A stretch of 64,000 bases of DNA from Histoplasma ohiense. Taxonomy: Eukaryota; Ascomycota; Eurotiomycetes; Onygenales; Ajellomycetaceae. Position 1 is the stretch's first letter. Each line of letters opens with the position of its first letter. The stretch is taken from positions 124,001 to 188,000 of the forward strand of contig JAEVHH010000001.1 in the NCBI GenBank assembly GCA_017607445.1. The letters are read 5' to 3'. The position numbers and the translations under genes were made by a program. Shown here piece by piece: positions 12,101-23,659 of the stretch. Below the pieces are notes generated by a model. The model made no database searches and was not told the origin of the DNA. It saw only the letters and a list, made by a program, of their open reading frames with translations.

Positions 12101-12200
12101 GTACAGACACAGACAATTCTTGGGAATCTGAGGAAAATTTAATGAACAGTCAGAAGTACTTGAAACAGTTTAATAAAATCTATCAGAAATCAGTCAGTAA
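9171..12200 (+). pseudogene. Gypsy-2 pol, outer copy, with an RT deletion
   Basis: The protease region, with a 'SDTDVNFVS' active-site-like motif, is near 9270-9300. The PR-RT linker ('AIELKPGKK', 'NLSPQELSVLREYIEKALE') is at about 9765-9870 and the RT start 'APKKDGTLHLCV' at about 9920-9957. The sequence then jumps to 'CKHAILQLKECF', the beginning of RNase H; the YLDD part of RT is missing (about 675 bp relative to the inner copy). RNase H continues to about 10400. The integrase zinc motif (H...H...CNVCQ) is near 10930-11075, the core from about 11150, 'HSVFHVSLLKPY' near 11935 and the chromodomain near 12020-12180. TGA stops throughout. Confidence 0.82.
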
Positions 12201-12279
12201 ATGAAAATAAAGAAGATGACAATGACTGCTGAATATACTTATTCCACTCAGAGATTAAAAAACAGATCTGCCTCAGCTT

Positions 12280-12727
12280 GATCAGTGTCATTTGAGAAAT
12301 TGTCATCAAGACAAATCTGCTTATTATCTCAGATTTCCTCAACTGATGAAGCATAACATTTCAATGATGACTTGAAAGCTGTAACTGATAATGTAATCAC
12401 TGAGATCTCATCAATCACTGTTTCAGCTGAAGTCTCAGAAGAACTGTCTTGTTGAATCTTCTGAATCTTCACAGCAAAGAATCTAACCACTGCAGTCACA
12501 GCACTCTGCAAAATGTCAATATTTGAAGTGTCTGTATCAGTGACAATTAGATTCTCAGCAGTGTTGATAACTGTCTGAGTCAATTCAATAACATCTGCTA
12601 GCATCTAATAGAAAGTTAATATTATATACTGTAAAAACATTTGTTTTGAATAATAACTTACTGAAATGCAGATGTGCTTTGTCACTGAGCAGTGCTTGCA
12701 TTTTTTGTATCAACTCTCAGCAGACTC
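12280..12727 (-). pseudogene. Antisense gene of outer Gypsy-2: exon 3 and end of exon 2
   Basis: Minus-strand homologue of the gene at 13542-14683. Exon 3 reads from 12604 toward 12280. The intron before it (about 12605-12660) keeps GTAAGT and TAG ends. The remainder of exon 2, with the last cysteines of the second Cys module (K-K-C-K-H-C...), runs to 12727. There the inner element is inserted; the gene resumes at 19872. Stops and lost CpGs make it inactive. Confidence 0.75.
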
Positions 12728-12998
12728 TGTAAGAGATGGTTGTAGATATAATTATGGAAGTAGTGTGAAGTACACATGTAGAATATTAAGAAGGTAGCAA
12801 TCTCTATTATTCAAAGCTAATTGCTGATCTCCTAATATCTACAGATATCAGCAAGCATTATATAGATGACCACCACGCGCTACAGCTGTCTATGATGCCA
12901 TGCACTATATCCCTCTTCATTAATTCTGACATGTTCTGTGTTCTTCTATCACTACATAGCTATTTTCTAATATAGATATCTCCATTGCACCTATTACA
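12728..12998 (-). repeat. Gypsy-2 inner element 3' LTR (271 bp)
   Basis: Reverse complement of the LTR at 7723-7993, same length, with ends TGTAAGAG...CTATTACA on the plus strand. Immediately right of it (12999-13015) the minus strand reads a purine-rich AAGAAGAGAGATAAT, a fitting polypurine tract. Confidence 0.92.
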
Positions 12999-13541
12999 AT
13001 TATCTCTCTTCTTCAAAGACCTGGTCCTCAGAGCTTCTTACTGTAACATGTGAAGTTTGTAACATGTGCTGTGTGGTTAATATTATATAGAGTTTGCAGA
13101 ATTGGGCTGGATTAATTGTTGAGATTAATTTCAAAGTATTGCTGTTTCAGAAGAACATTTTTCCATCTCTGATGTCATTGCAGTTCAATCACAATTTAGA
13201 CACAACTTCTGAACCTCTTTTCTTTGACTTCTACATCAAAAATCACACTCCATCAAAAATCATCACCACCATCACCATCAATGATTTTTTATTTAAAAAG
13301 AATATGTCAATTTATCAAATGAAGTACACTGTATCCTTCTATGCAATTTTTATTGCAAAATTTGAAGTTTTGATTGCATGATTGCATTTTTCATTTTGGG
13401 TTGAGTTTTGTGTTGTTGCAATCTCTTTGATCAACATTGCAATATTGATTTCAATCTCCAACATCTGTTTTTCTTTCTTGTTGCTTTTGCTTTTCCTCCT
13501 CCTTTGAATAAGGCCTTGGTACTAATTAAAGTTATGATAGA
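12999..13541 (+). promoter_or_regulatory. Promoter/leader region of the Gypsy-2 antisense gene
   Basis: 543 bp between the LTR and the gene's ATG. A TTATATAG box lies at 13083-13090. The stretch is matched at 20539-21080 in the outer element at almost the same length. An open stretch from 13094 recurs there but starts with a non-ATG codon, and I see no support that it is translated. The long spacing would allow a 5'UTR or an undetected 5' exon. Confidence 0.45.
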
Positions 13542-14683
13542 ATGTCAGAACCAGCTGTTTCCATTGCTGATTCAAAGTCTATGAAGAGTGATATGCTGTC
13601 TGCTATCAAGAGCATTTGCTTGGATTGTCTGGAGAGATTGCAGAACCCCTCAGTATATCCTTGCTTTGTGAATGATGAACAGACACACTGTCACATCTGT
13701 CATATATCAAATAGAAATTGTGCTGCTGTAAGTTTTCTTAAACTGAAGTTGTTATGAGTGCTAACAGATTATAGATGTCTGAGTGCTTTCATGAAACTGA
13801 TCAATCTTTGATCAATGAATTTCACAAGATGCTGCTCTCTGATGAAGTTTCAGATGAGAGATTTGTCATGTATCAAACTGTCACTGTGAGGTTTGTACTT
13901 GATGTGCAGATCTATAAGAACACAGATGAAGTTCTAGAATTCTATATAAACTCTGATGATCTGTTGTCACAGCAGAGTGTGGCATTCAATCATAGCAGTG
14001 TTTCAGAAAGCATGTTTTCACATTCTGCTATTACATCAGTGTCATTCTCACTGAGTCAAGATCTTGGTACATTATTTGAGTTGACTGATAATGTAGACAA
14101 AGATGAGGAAGCAGATGGTCTCATTGAAGTGTTAGAAAGAAATACAGCAGCATATTGCTGTCATTGTATTTGACATTTGACAATGTCCTCTCATCATCAT
14201 TGTGAGTCTGCTGAGAATTGATGCAAAAAATGCAAGCACTGCTCAGTGATGAAGCATGCCTGTGTTTCAGTAAGTTATTATTCAAAACAAATGTTTTTAC
14301 AGTATATAATATTAACTTTCTATTAGATGTCAGCAGATGCTGTTGAATTGACTCAGATGATTATCAACACTGCTGAGAATCTAATTGTTGCTGATGTGAA
14401 TGCTTTGAATGTTAATGTTTTGCAGAGCACTGTGACTGCAGTGATTAGATCTTTTACTGTAAAGATTCAGAAGATTCAACAAGACAGTTCTTCTGAGACT
14501 TCAGCTGAAATGATGATTGATGAGATCTCAGTGATTACATCATCAGTCACAGCTTTCAAGTCATCATTGAAATGTTGTGCTTCACCAGTTGAGAAAATCC
14601 AGAATAATAAGCAGATTTGTCTTGATGACAATTTCTTGAATGACACTGATCAAGCTGAGGCAGATCTGTTTTTTAATCTCTGA
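13542..14683 (+). pseudogene. Antisense passenger gene of Gypsy-2: three exons, two Cys6 modules
   Basis: Opposite to gag-pol of the inner element. Exon 1 13542-13727, intron 47 bp (GTAAGT, CTAAC at 13761, TAG), exon 2 13775-14269, intron 57 bp (GTAAGT, TTAAC, TAG), exon 3 14327-14683. Both introns are phase 0 and each is followed by ATG. The product would be about 345 residues. Exon 1 ends with C-x2-C-x11-C-x8-C-x2-C-x6-C plus two residues. Exon 2 ends with C-x2-C-x11-C-x9-C-x2-C-x6-C plus two residues. Exon 3 is a Ser/Thr/Val-rich segment, probably helical, without cysteine modules. Two TGA codons break exon 2 (14171 and 14219). The first is CAA in the other copy, which fits an ancestral CGA. 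Tail-to-tail with pol. No known family recognised; zinc binding is inference. Confidence 0.8.
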
Positions 14684-14719
14684 GTAGAATAAGTATATTC
14701 AGCAGTCATTATCATCTTC

Positions 14720-17700
14720 TTTGTTTTTGTTTACTAACTGACTTCTGATAGATTTTATTAAACTGTTCCAAGTACTTCTGGCTGTTCATCAAGTTTTCCT
14801 CAGATTCCCAAGAATTGTCTGTGTCTGTACAATCTTTTCATTTGACAAGATACTGTGTTTGACTGCAGTACTGACATTTGTCTAATATAGCTTCAACTTT
14901 CCATTCCTCTTGCACATCTATAATTATCAGTTCTGCTTGTGGGATTTGTCTGTTGCGCGTGTGATATGGTTCAAGAAGGGAAACATGGAATACAGAATGA
15001 ATTTCTTTATATTGCAGTGTGAGTTTCAGTTTGTACACCTGTGTACCACAGATATCAATTATTTGAAAGAGACTCAAAAATCAATGATCTAGTTTGGGTG
15101 AGAGTTGCAAGATGGATATATTTTTTGCATGCAGCATTACTCAGTCTCCTATCTTAAAGCTTTTTGATATATAGCACTGATTGTAATACTTTTTCTCAGC
15201 TGCTTTGACAGCTTTCAGACATTCTCAGATCTTGTTCTTCACTTGCTTCATTCATTTCACTTGTTTCATCACTGATTTTGACACATCTGTGCTTGGGGGT
15301 TCCATGTCTATACAAAGTTCAGTTGGTCGGCCAATCATTGCTTCAGATGATGTCATTTTTATCAATGTGTGAAAGACATTGTTATATGCTCATTGCATCA
15401 GAGGAATCCATTCTATTCAATTATCTTGCTGATAGCTGCAATATGTGCAAAAATAATATTCAATCACCTGATTCAATCATTCTGTCTGGCTGTCGGTTTG
15501 TGGGTGGAATGCTGTCAATAATTTTCATTGGACATGGAGCAGGTAACACAATGTCAACCAAAACTTGCTATTTATTAATGAATCTCAGTCACTAATAATG
15601 TTTGCAGGTAGGTCAAAGTTCTTTGCAACTCTTCATATAATAATATCCATGAGTTCTTCTGCATCTAGCTCTGAAGATGTGGACACAATTATGGCTCATT
15701 TGATGAATAAATCAACAAATACAACAATAGCATTATAGATTTGACTTCCCTTTTTATTATCTGGCAGGCCTTCAATAAAGTCCATGCTAATTGTATGTCA
15801 TTTCTTATCTGGCACTGGATGTGGTTGTAGCAACCCATATGGCTTGTGCTGTGGTATCTTGACATGTTGGCAAACATCACAAGTTCTCACATATTCTGCA
15901 ATCTCATCACTCATACCATGCCACAAGTACTTGTGTTTGATCACTTCAATGATTTTGTCACATTCAAAATGATCATCTTGAGGATCATTGTGGTTCATTT
16001 TCATTATTTCATGTCTTACAGTCTTATCTTGTGATATGTAGACTTTATCATCTTTTCTGAGCAGGCCATCTTTATCTACTGCTCAGATTGAATAATTATC
16101 TACACTAGTATCACTCATTTCTAGTCTTCTGTGAAGTTCAGATATGTCAGTGTCTCTATTCTGAATCTGCAGTAAGAGTTCAATGATAGATTCAGCTATC
16201 TCTTCATAATAAACTGTCTCAGACTCAAATATCTTGACAGCTAGAATCTGTGACATCAGAGTTTCTAGATTTAACTTCATAACATCTGCAATCTCATTCT
16301 CATCCACAGATGTGTTCTTTATCCTGCAGAGATTGTTGTCATCAATGACTACAGATCTCTTCACCCAACAATTTTCATTAGCTTGCAGATCTTTTCACAT
16401 CATCTTAACACATTGATCTAACTTTGTGTTTTCTTTTGTCTTTAGTGACTTAAAGATCTTCTTACACAGCTTCTCTTGCAGAGTAGAGAGTCTCATCAAG
16501 AGAGCTGCATGTTTTACAAAATCTGAACAACAACTTGATGCATCTGCAGGATTATTTTTCCCAGAATGATGCTCTATTTCAAAATTGAACACTGAGAGCA
16601 TTTCCATCCAGTGAATCTGACACTCATTTAGCTGCTTCATCATCATGAAGCATCAGAGATTGACATGGTCAGATAAAACAGTTATTGAGTGCCTGCTATT
16701 ATGTAAGTAGTGACACCATTGCCTGAAAGCTTCTACAATCAGTAACATTTCTAGATCATATGTTTGATAACATCTTTCTGTTTCTGTGAGCTTTCTAGAC
16801 CAAAACACAATCAGATGCCAGTGATCATCATCCATTAATTGTGATATTACTGCAGCAATTGCAACACCAGATCCATCCATTTCTATACAGAGCTTTCACT
16901 GCAGATCAAAATGGACCAACAATGATGCTTTTGTAAAGCATTCTTTTAACTGCAAAATTGCATGCTTGCAGTTTTTGTCTAATTGAACAGGTGCATTATT
17001 CTTCCCCCTTTTCATTTCATAACCTTTTAACAATTCAGTCAGAGATGCTGTTATTATTGAGAACTTGTATATGAATCAATGATAGAAATTGACAAATCCT
17101 AGAAATATTTGCAATTCATTTATAGTTCACAGTTCTGGCCAATCTAGAATTGTGTTGACACAGCATTTCTCAACAGTAATGTCCTGCATGGTAACCACAA
17201 AACCCAAAAATCCAATTTCTGTTGCATGGAATGTACACTTACTAAGTTTGATATATAGTCTCCATCGCCTTAACCATTCCAGCATGTTCTTAACATGGAC
17301 GACATGTTCATCAAACATGTTTGAATAGATTACAATATCATCAAGATAAGCCACACAATATACATCTAAAAGGTCACTGAGGGCTTTGTTGATATAAGAT
17401 TGAAAGGTCACAGAAGCATTGATTAGCCCAAAAGATAAGATTAGATATTCAAAGTGTCCATATTGTGTTCAAAATGCTGTTTTTCATTCATCCCTCACTC
17501 ATATGCAAATTCTATGATACACATCTCTCAGATCCAGTTGCATATATATTTTGACACCTGCTAATCTATCAAGTATTTCACTTATCAAGAGCAGTGGATA
17601 TTGATTCTTGACCATTATTTTATTCAATCCTCAATAATCTACACAAAGATGCAGAGTTCCATCTTTCTTCAGCACAAATAACACTGATGCACTGGCTGAG

Positions 17701-18400
17701 CTCTTGGACAGACATATTCAATTCTTCTCTAACATCTTTTCAATATATTCTCAGAGGACAGAGAGTTCTTGAGGTGATAAGTTATATATCAGTCAGTATG
17801 AGGGTTCCTTGCCAGGTTTGAGCTCTATGGCATGATCATGAGATGCATGTTCCACATCAGATATGTCTTCTCAGAATACATCAAGATAATCTTTATAATC
17901 ATCTGAGATATTTGACTCAGTTGCTGCACTCACAGCTCATAATGATAAAGCAGTGAATATAATATTGCCATCATCAATTAGTATTGTGAATTCTTTAGCA
18001 GTATCCAGATGCATATGGTTAATATTCAACACTTTTCTATAGATTCAGCATCTTCACACCCAGTCAATATCAGAGTTCACAGCTTCCAACCACAGCATAC
18101 TCAAAATTACATCATATTCACTAATGTCAGCCTCTTCAAAATGGTGGAATCCTTCTCAGAGAATGTGTTCATCATCAATAATCTTCATTGCAGCTCTTCA
18201 TTGTTCATATGATTTAATCTTATGATTATCAACTGCTTCCATCACTTTTGGTTTACCTTCTGCCTTCAAGAAATATTTTGATACCCAGACATGGGACACA
18301 AAGTTCACATCCACATCAGAATCCACTAGTGTCCATGCCATCGACCATCCCACTTCTGTCAGCATCCATGTATTCATCATCAATAATTGTTTATCTCACA
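14720..18400 (-). pseudogene. Gypsy-2 pol, inner copy (complete domain set)
   Basis: On the minus strand the protease lies at about 18340-18000 ('VDSDVDVNFVS'). RT lies at about 17850-17050, with the catalytic 'VAYLDDIVIYS' near 17350-17320 and 'FLGFVV' near 17200. RNase H ('MDGSGVAIAAVISQL') starts near 16880. The integrase zinc motif is at 16004-15798 (H...H...CDVCQ), with the core to about 15300, 'HSVFHVSLLEPY' near 14990-14960, and a chromodomain near 14900-14780. Stops are spread throughout (TGA for Trp or Arg), so it is inactive. It shows the RT block that the outer copy has lost. The pol stop and the antisense gene's stop (14683) lie only a few tens of bases apart. Confidence 0.85.
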
Positions 18401-19495
18401 GTCTAGTTGTTCATATTTCTAATGCAGCAGCTGCTCCTACAATTGGAATTGCTGATTTTTTGCTTATCAAACTTGGTTGCACTTTTCAGAGTGTAACATC
18501 CAACAATCATTTGCAATATGACCCTTCTTATGGCAGTGAGAACACTTCTTCATTCAGTTATATTTATCTTTCTTGATTTGTTCAGTTGAACTCATTTGTT
18601 TCTCTTGTTTTCTCTTGTTTCAATGGTTGCTAGATTTATCAGAATGACACTGATTCTCTACAAATATTGCAGATCTTTCTTTGCAGATAGCACACTGTTG
18701 CTCTGACATATTTTTCTTGAGAGTCTGTAGAGTTCAAAGCAACTCTTCATAGTTCTGAGGCTCTTGATTTCAATAGTCAAGTTCAGTGTGTAATATCTTC
18801 AACATCTTACTACACAAGTTATCCATTCTTTGTTCTTTGCTATATGGGGGTAAGTAGTATTTTCAGTCTTTGAGATATTTAGAGAAATCATGTATCAATT
18901 GCCATTCTTGTTGCTTTGCATCTTGAAATTTTTGACTCATCAATCAGCACTGGTTCTGTGGATTGTTAATTTGCATTTCTAGATGTGATAACATATTGTC
19001 AAAAGTCAACAGTGTTGCTCCTCCATGTCTCTCATATGATGATACAAAATTCAATCATTTCTGCTTAATGTGGGTGTCAAGGTAGAGTTTAGCATCATTT
19101 ATCTTGTATTCTTCCTTTCAATAATACCAGCAGTGGTGTGTAAAGAAAGTCAACATGCAATCTTTATAGTTCTTGAATTCTAACATATTTTTTTCTCAAT
19201 AATAGTTCTTAATCTTCAACCTTGATGATGTTTCATTATCATCATCTGTATTGTTCGCAGATTGATTTTGCAGTGGTCCTGTGATGATATTCTGAATTAA
19301 TTGAGACTCAATGAGAGTATCTTCACAAATCTGCACTTTCAACTTGTTGAGCTGCTGTTGTGCATGCAGAATAGCTAATTGCTGCTCTCATTCACAAATT
19401 TGATCATTCAACTGTTGCAAACACACATTGTGATCATCAGAGGCAGTAGAAGATTCAGATTGGTTTTCAAGAGATCTTGCACATATTGAAATCAT
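18400..19495 (-). pseudogene. Gypsy-2 gag, inner copy
   Basis: An ATG on the minus strand at 19495 is followed by the same Gln-rich N-terminus and gag core as the outer copy. The CCHC knuckle (C-x2-C-x4-H-x4-C) is near 18545-18500. Several TGA stops interrupt it. The 5' LTR begins about 105 bp upstream. Confidence 0.8.
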
Positions 19496-19600
19496 CTTGC
19501 ATATTTTAACTAATGTTGCATGTTTTAACTAACATTGCATGCTTTATTGTAGGTGTGCGTAACAACAGACCACTCAAATAAAGTTTAGAGTGATTAGAAT

Positions 19601-19871
19601 TGTAAGAGATGATTGTAGATATAATTATGAAAGTAGTGTGAAGTACACATATAGAATGTTAAGAAGGTAGCAATCTCTATTATTCAAAGCTAATCACTGA
19701 TCTCCTAATATCTACAGATATCAGTGAGCATTATATAGGCGACCACCACATGCTACAGCCGCCTATGATGCCATGTGCTATGTCCCTCTTCATTAATTCT
19801 GGCGTGTTCTGTGTTCTTCTATCGCCACATAGCTATTTCCTAATATAGATATCTCCGTTGCGCCTATTACA
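19601..19871 (-). repeat. Gypsy-2 inner element 5' LTR (271 bp)
   Basis: Minus-oriented LTR, same length as its partner at 12728. The minus strand continues after the LTR as ATTCTAATCACTC; its CTAATCACT is complementary to AGTGATTAG inside the LTR (self-primer). Confidence 0.92.
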
Positions 19872-20538
19872 GACTCACAATGATGGTGGGGGAACATTGT
19901 CAAATGTTGAATACAATGACAGCAATATGCTGCTGTGTTCCTTTCTAACACTTCAATGAGACTGTCCACTTCCTCATCTTTGCCTATATTATCAGTCAAC
20001 TCAAATAACATACCAAGATCTTGGCCCAGTGAGAATGACATTGATGTAATAGCAGAATGTGAAAATGTGCTTTCTGAAATGCTGCTATAATTGAATGCCA
20101 CACTCTGCTGTGACAACAGATCATCAGAGTTCATATAGAATTCTAAAATCTCATCTGCATTCTTGTAGATCTGCACATCAAGTACAAATCTTGCAATAAC
20201 AGTTTGATATATAACAAATCTCTCATCTGAAACTTTGTCAGAGAGCAGCATCTTGTGAAATTCATCAATCAAAGATTGATCAGTTTTGTGAAAGCACTCA
20301 GACATCTATAACTCATTAGCATTCATAACAACTTCAGTTTAAAAAAACTTACAGCAGCACAACTTCTATTTGATATATGACAGATGTGACAGTGTGTTCA
20401 TTCATTGTTCATAAAGCAAGGATATACTGAGGGGTTCTGCAACCTCTCCAGACAACCCAAGCAAATGCTCTCAATGGCAGACAGCATATCACTCTTCATA
20501 GACTCTGAACCAGCAACAGAAACAGCTGATTCTGACAT
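19872..20538 (-). pseudogene. Antisense gene of outer Gypsy-2: exon 1 and start of exon 2
   Basis: Minus strand from an ATG at 20538. Exon 1 ends in the first Cys6 module near 20353, with one in-frame TGA from decay. An intron with GTAAGT and TAG ends lies at about 20351-20306. Exon 2 starts with ATG at 20305 and runs open to 19872, where it is cut inside the second Cys module by the inner Gypsy-2. It resumes at 12727. Exon 2 keeps long open reading here; this allele shows which stops in the other copy are decay. Confidence 0.78.
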
Positions 20539-21080
20539 TCTATCATAACTTTAATTAGTACCAAGGTCTTATTCAAAGAAGAAGGAAAAGCAAAAGCAAC
20601 AAGAAAGAAAAACAGATGTTGATCTTGAAATCAATATTGCAATGTTGATCAAAAAAATTGCAACAACACAAAATTCAACCCAAAATGGAAAACACAATCA
20701 TGCAACCAAAACTTCAAATTTCACAATAAAAATCATATAGAAGAATACAGTGTACTTTGTTTGATAAATTGATGTATTCTTTTTAAATAAAAAATTGTTG
20801 ATGGTGATGATGGTGATGATTTTCAATGAAGTGTGATTTTTGATGTAGAAGTCAAAGGAAAGGAGTTCAGAAGTTGTGTCTAAATCATGATTGAACTGCA
20901 ATGACATCAGAGATGAAAAAATGTTCTTCTGAAACAGTAACACTTCAGAATTAACCTCAACAATTAATTCAACTCAATTCTGCAAACTCTATACAATATT
21001 AACCACACAGCACATGTTATGAACTTCACATGTTACAGTAAGAAGCTCTGAAGACCAGGTCTTTGAAGAAGAGAGATAAT
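20539..21080 (-). promoter_or_regulatory. Leader region of the antisense gene, outer Gypsy-2
   Basis: Counterpart of 12999-13541, similar length, with the same TATA-like stretch next to the LTR end (about 20990-21000). No independent coding support. Confidence 0.4.
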
Positions 21081-21351
21081 TGTAATAGATGCAACAGAGA
21101 TATCTATATTAGAAAATAGCTATGTGGTGATAGAAGAACACAGAACACATCAGAATTAATGAAGAGAGATATAGTGCATAGCATTATAGACAGCTGTAGT
21201 ATGTGGTGGTCGCCTATATAATGCTCACTGATATCTGTAGATATTAGAAGATCAGTGATTAGCTTTGAATAATAGAGATTGCTACCTTCTTAACATTCTA
21301 TATGTGTACTTCACACTACTCCCATAATTATACCTACAACCATCTCTTACA
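21081..21351 (+). repeat. Gypsy-2 outer element 3' LTR (271 bp)
   Basis: Runs from TGTAATAGATG to TCTCTTACA and is followed by TTGTT, the target duplication matching 7718-7722. Confidence 0.93.
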
Positions 21352-21356
21352 TTGTT

Positions 21357-23640
21357 GCAAGATGACTGATATACACAGCACTCATTCATAATGTAGTCAG
21401 CTTGCAGTATGAAGAGATGCTGCTCAGACAATCTGCAATGAATCTGATAGCTGCTTTCACTCATAAGATGAAGACAGTCTTCACACAAAACAAGAAGATA
21501 TTCATGATCACAATGAATATGCAGAGTGTCTTTGATACTGTGTTATGCAGACAGCTGCTTCAGTAGATGACACAACAGAGATAACTGTATAAGCTGCTAC
21601 AACTCATTGACAGCTTTCTCATCAAATACAGAGCTCAGATTCAGCTGAAAAGAATCATCACAGCAGCACATCAGATGCAATGTAATATATCACAGAGATC
21701 TTCTCTATCATCAATACTGTTTCTTCTGTATCTGACAGAGCTGCTGTGACAGAACTCAGAACTGTGCTTTGACTATATAGATGATCTGAATACTTAACAG
21801 ACTATACACTTACTTAACAGCAATGCTACTCTTCTCAGCCATGATATACAGAGTATTCTGAGATGAGAAGAGACAAACAAGATGATCTTTGCATCAGAGA
21901 AACTTGAAATAATTCATCTCACAAGAAAGTAATACAATGAAGCATCATCAGTGATTGTGTCAGAGAATCTGATCATACACTCTGTCACTGTCTCAGCTGA
22001 ACAGAAGTCAGCACTTCACTGACTGAGTGTATATTTTAACAGAAGACTCATCTGAAGATCATACATCTCTGTCTGAACAAAGAAGACAAGAGCTGTAGCT
22101 CAGCACATTCAAAGTCTAGAAAAGATCAGAGATGAGCTCTCAGCAGATGCTCTGTGAAAGATGATCACTATCTGCATGATTCTCTCACTGCTCTATAGCA
22201 CAGAGATCTGATATAGCAGCTGCACACAGTCAGCAAAACACACAGACAGAAATGAGAAGATCAGCTTCTATCTGAAATAACATATAAGAACAGTTGAGAA
22301 GATGTTTATTATAACAGTCAGAGAAATTCTTTCAGTTTTCTGTACAACACTCATCACAACTCTATACTGAGATGCTGAGCTCTCATCAGCAATGATAGCT
22401 CTGAAGAAGATCAAAATGTGTTTCACAACAAAACTTCAGATGATGAATAAGAGACACTCACTGACTTCACAGATAGCTCTCTCAATGATCATATATGAAA
22501 GAGAGACTGAAACTCAACAGCATCTGAAGATTAAGATTCAGAGATTGAAGATGCTGCTGTCTGCAGTCAATAGATTCACACTTATCATCTCATACTACTC
22601 AGAGAGATGCAGAACAGATCTCACAGAGAGTGTAGATAAAAAGAGTACTGCTCAGATATTCAAAAAATAATAAAAAAGTCAATCTTCAACAGATCTATAT
22701 ATTTTCTCAGATGAATCAGAACAGATTCTTGACAACAGCAGATGAGTGAGCTATAACTTTATAGTCTATCAGAGAAACAAAGAACTGATCAGCTTCTCAG
22801 CTGCACTGAGCTCTATATCACATATTTTTGACACTGAGACAGTTGATGTCTGCTGTGTATTAGAGTGTGTGATGAAGCTTCTACTTTATATCACAGATGA
22901 CAGCATCTGTTCTTGAATCTGACTCTGTCTTGATAACACTTCAGTCATCTGAGATATACAGAACAGTGCAGCAGTCTTCTCAAACTGAGTCTACAGCTGC
23001 TGTCACAAGCTTCTCAGACAATATAATATAAATCTGAAATGAATCTCTGAGCATATGAGAATAGAGAGCAATGAGAAAGCAGACTGTCTGACTAAGCAGA
23101 CAGTCTCATCTACTACAGCCTCAGTCTATGAACTCAAGATCATGTTCACAGTCAGTGAGATTCACACAGTGATCAAGCAGTTTAGTCAAGAGACAGAATG
23201 AGAGTGATGAAGCAGAGTCTGTGAAAAGCTCTCTGACTGATATCAGAGCTGAAGATTCAGCAGACTGACTGTAGAATATCAAATAAAAATCTCTTCAGAG
23301 CTCAGCATGTCATGATATGCTCTCTACTACTGACTCATACTTCACTTCTCTCATGAGAACTTCTTCTGATACCACAGACATTTTCAGCATGCAGATGTGA
23401 GGCTCATCTATATCTGTGAATACAATAAGAGCTCAGAATATTTGATACTCTGTCAATACTTACAGAGACACTTCTCTCACTGACTCAAGATATCAGCAGC
23501 ACAGTCATACAATCAGATGACAGCTGTTGTCTATCTAGAGTCTCTGACTTCTACAGACTTTGTAGAACTGCTTGACTGTATACAGTTCTACACACAGTAC
23601 TGTATGAGATAACACAGCTGTTTGAACACACATCATCTGA
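21357..23640 (+). pseudogene. Tad-like LINE, second part: RT, RNase H and CCHC
   Basis: Continues the LINE from 7722 across the Gypsy-2 insertion. RT blocks include a 'MNMQSVFD' stretch near 21510-21540 (usual 'DVQGAFD'). RNase H starts near 22700 ('IYIFSDES') and reaches 'KADCLTKQ' near 23075-23100. A final C-x-H/C cluster lies near 23390-23480. TGA breaks are dense. LINE RT copies element RNA at a nicked target; this copy is dead. Its 3' end runs into a short tandem repeat. Confidence 0.8.
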
Positions 23641-23659
23641 CAACCCCCCACAGCAGCTC

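Larger units (their letters stand above)
12728..19871 (-). mobile_element. Inner Gypsy-2 element, full length (7144 bp)
   Basis: Two 271-bp LTRs in minus orientation (19601-19871 as 5', 12728-12998 as 3') are flanked by a perfect target duplication GACTC (12723-12727 and 19872-19876). Order on the minus strand: LTR, gag, protease, RT, RNase H, integrase, chromodomain, antisense gene, polypurine stretch, LTR. It is inserted in exon 2 of the antisense gene of another Gypsy-2. It is full length but decayed by CpG/CpC mutation. Confidence 0.94.
7723..21351 (+). mobile_element. Outer Gypsy-2 element, interrupted by a second Gypsy-2
   Basis: Two 271-bp LTRs in plus orientation (7723-7993 and 21081-21351) are flanked by a perfect target duplication TTGTT (7718-7722 and 21352-21356). 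Without the nested copy (12728-19871 plus one GACTC), the element holds gag-pol on the plus strand (8103-12200) and the antisense gene on the minus strand (12280-12727 joined to 19872-20538). The inner insertion lies in exon 2 of that gene. About 0.68 kb of the RT domain is deleted at about 9957. Confidence 0.92.

Noticed and set aside
13094..13381. 95-codon open frame conserved at 20698-20943
   Set aside because: Starts with a non-ATG codon, sits in the leader of the antisense gene, and is similar only because the two elements are copies; no independent coding evidence.
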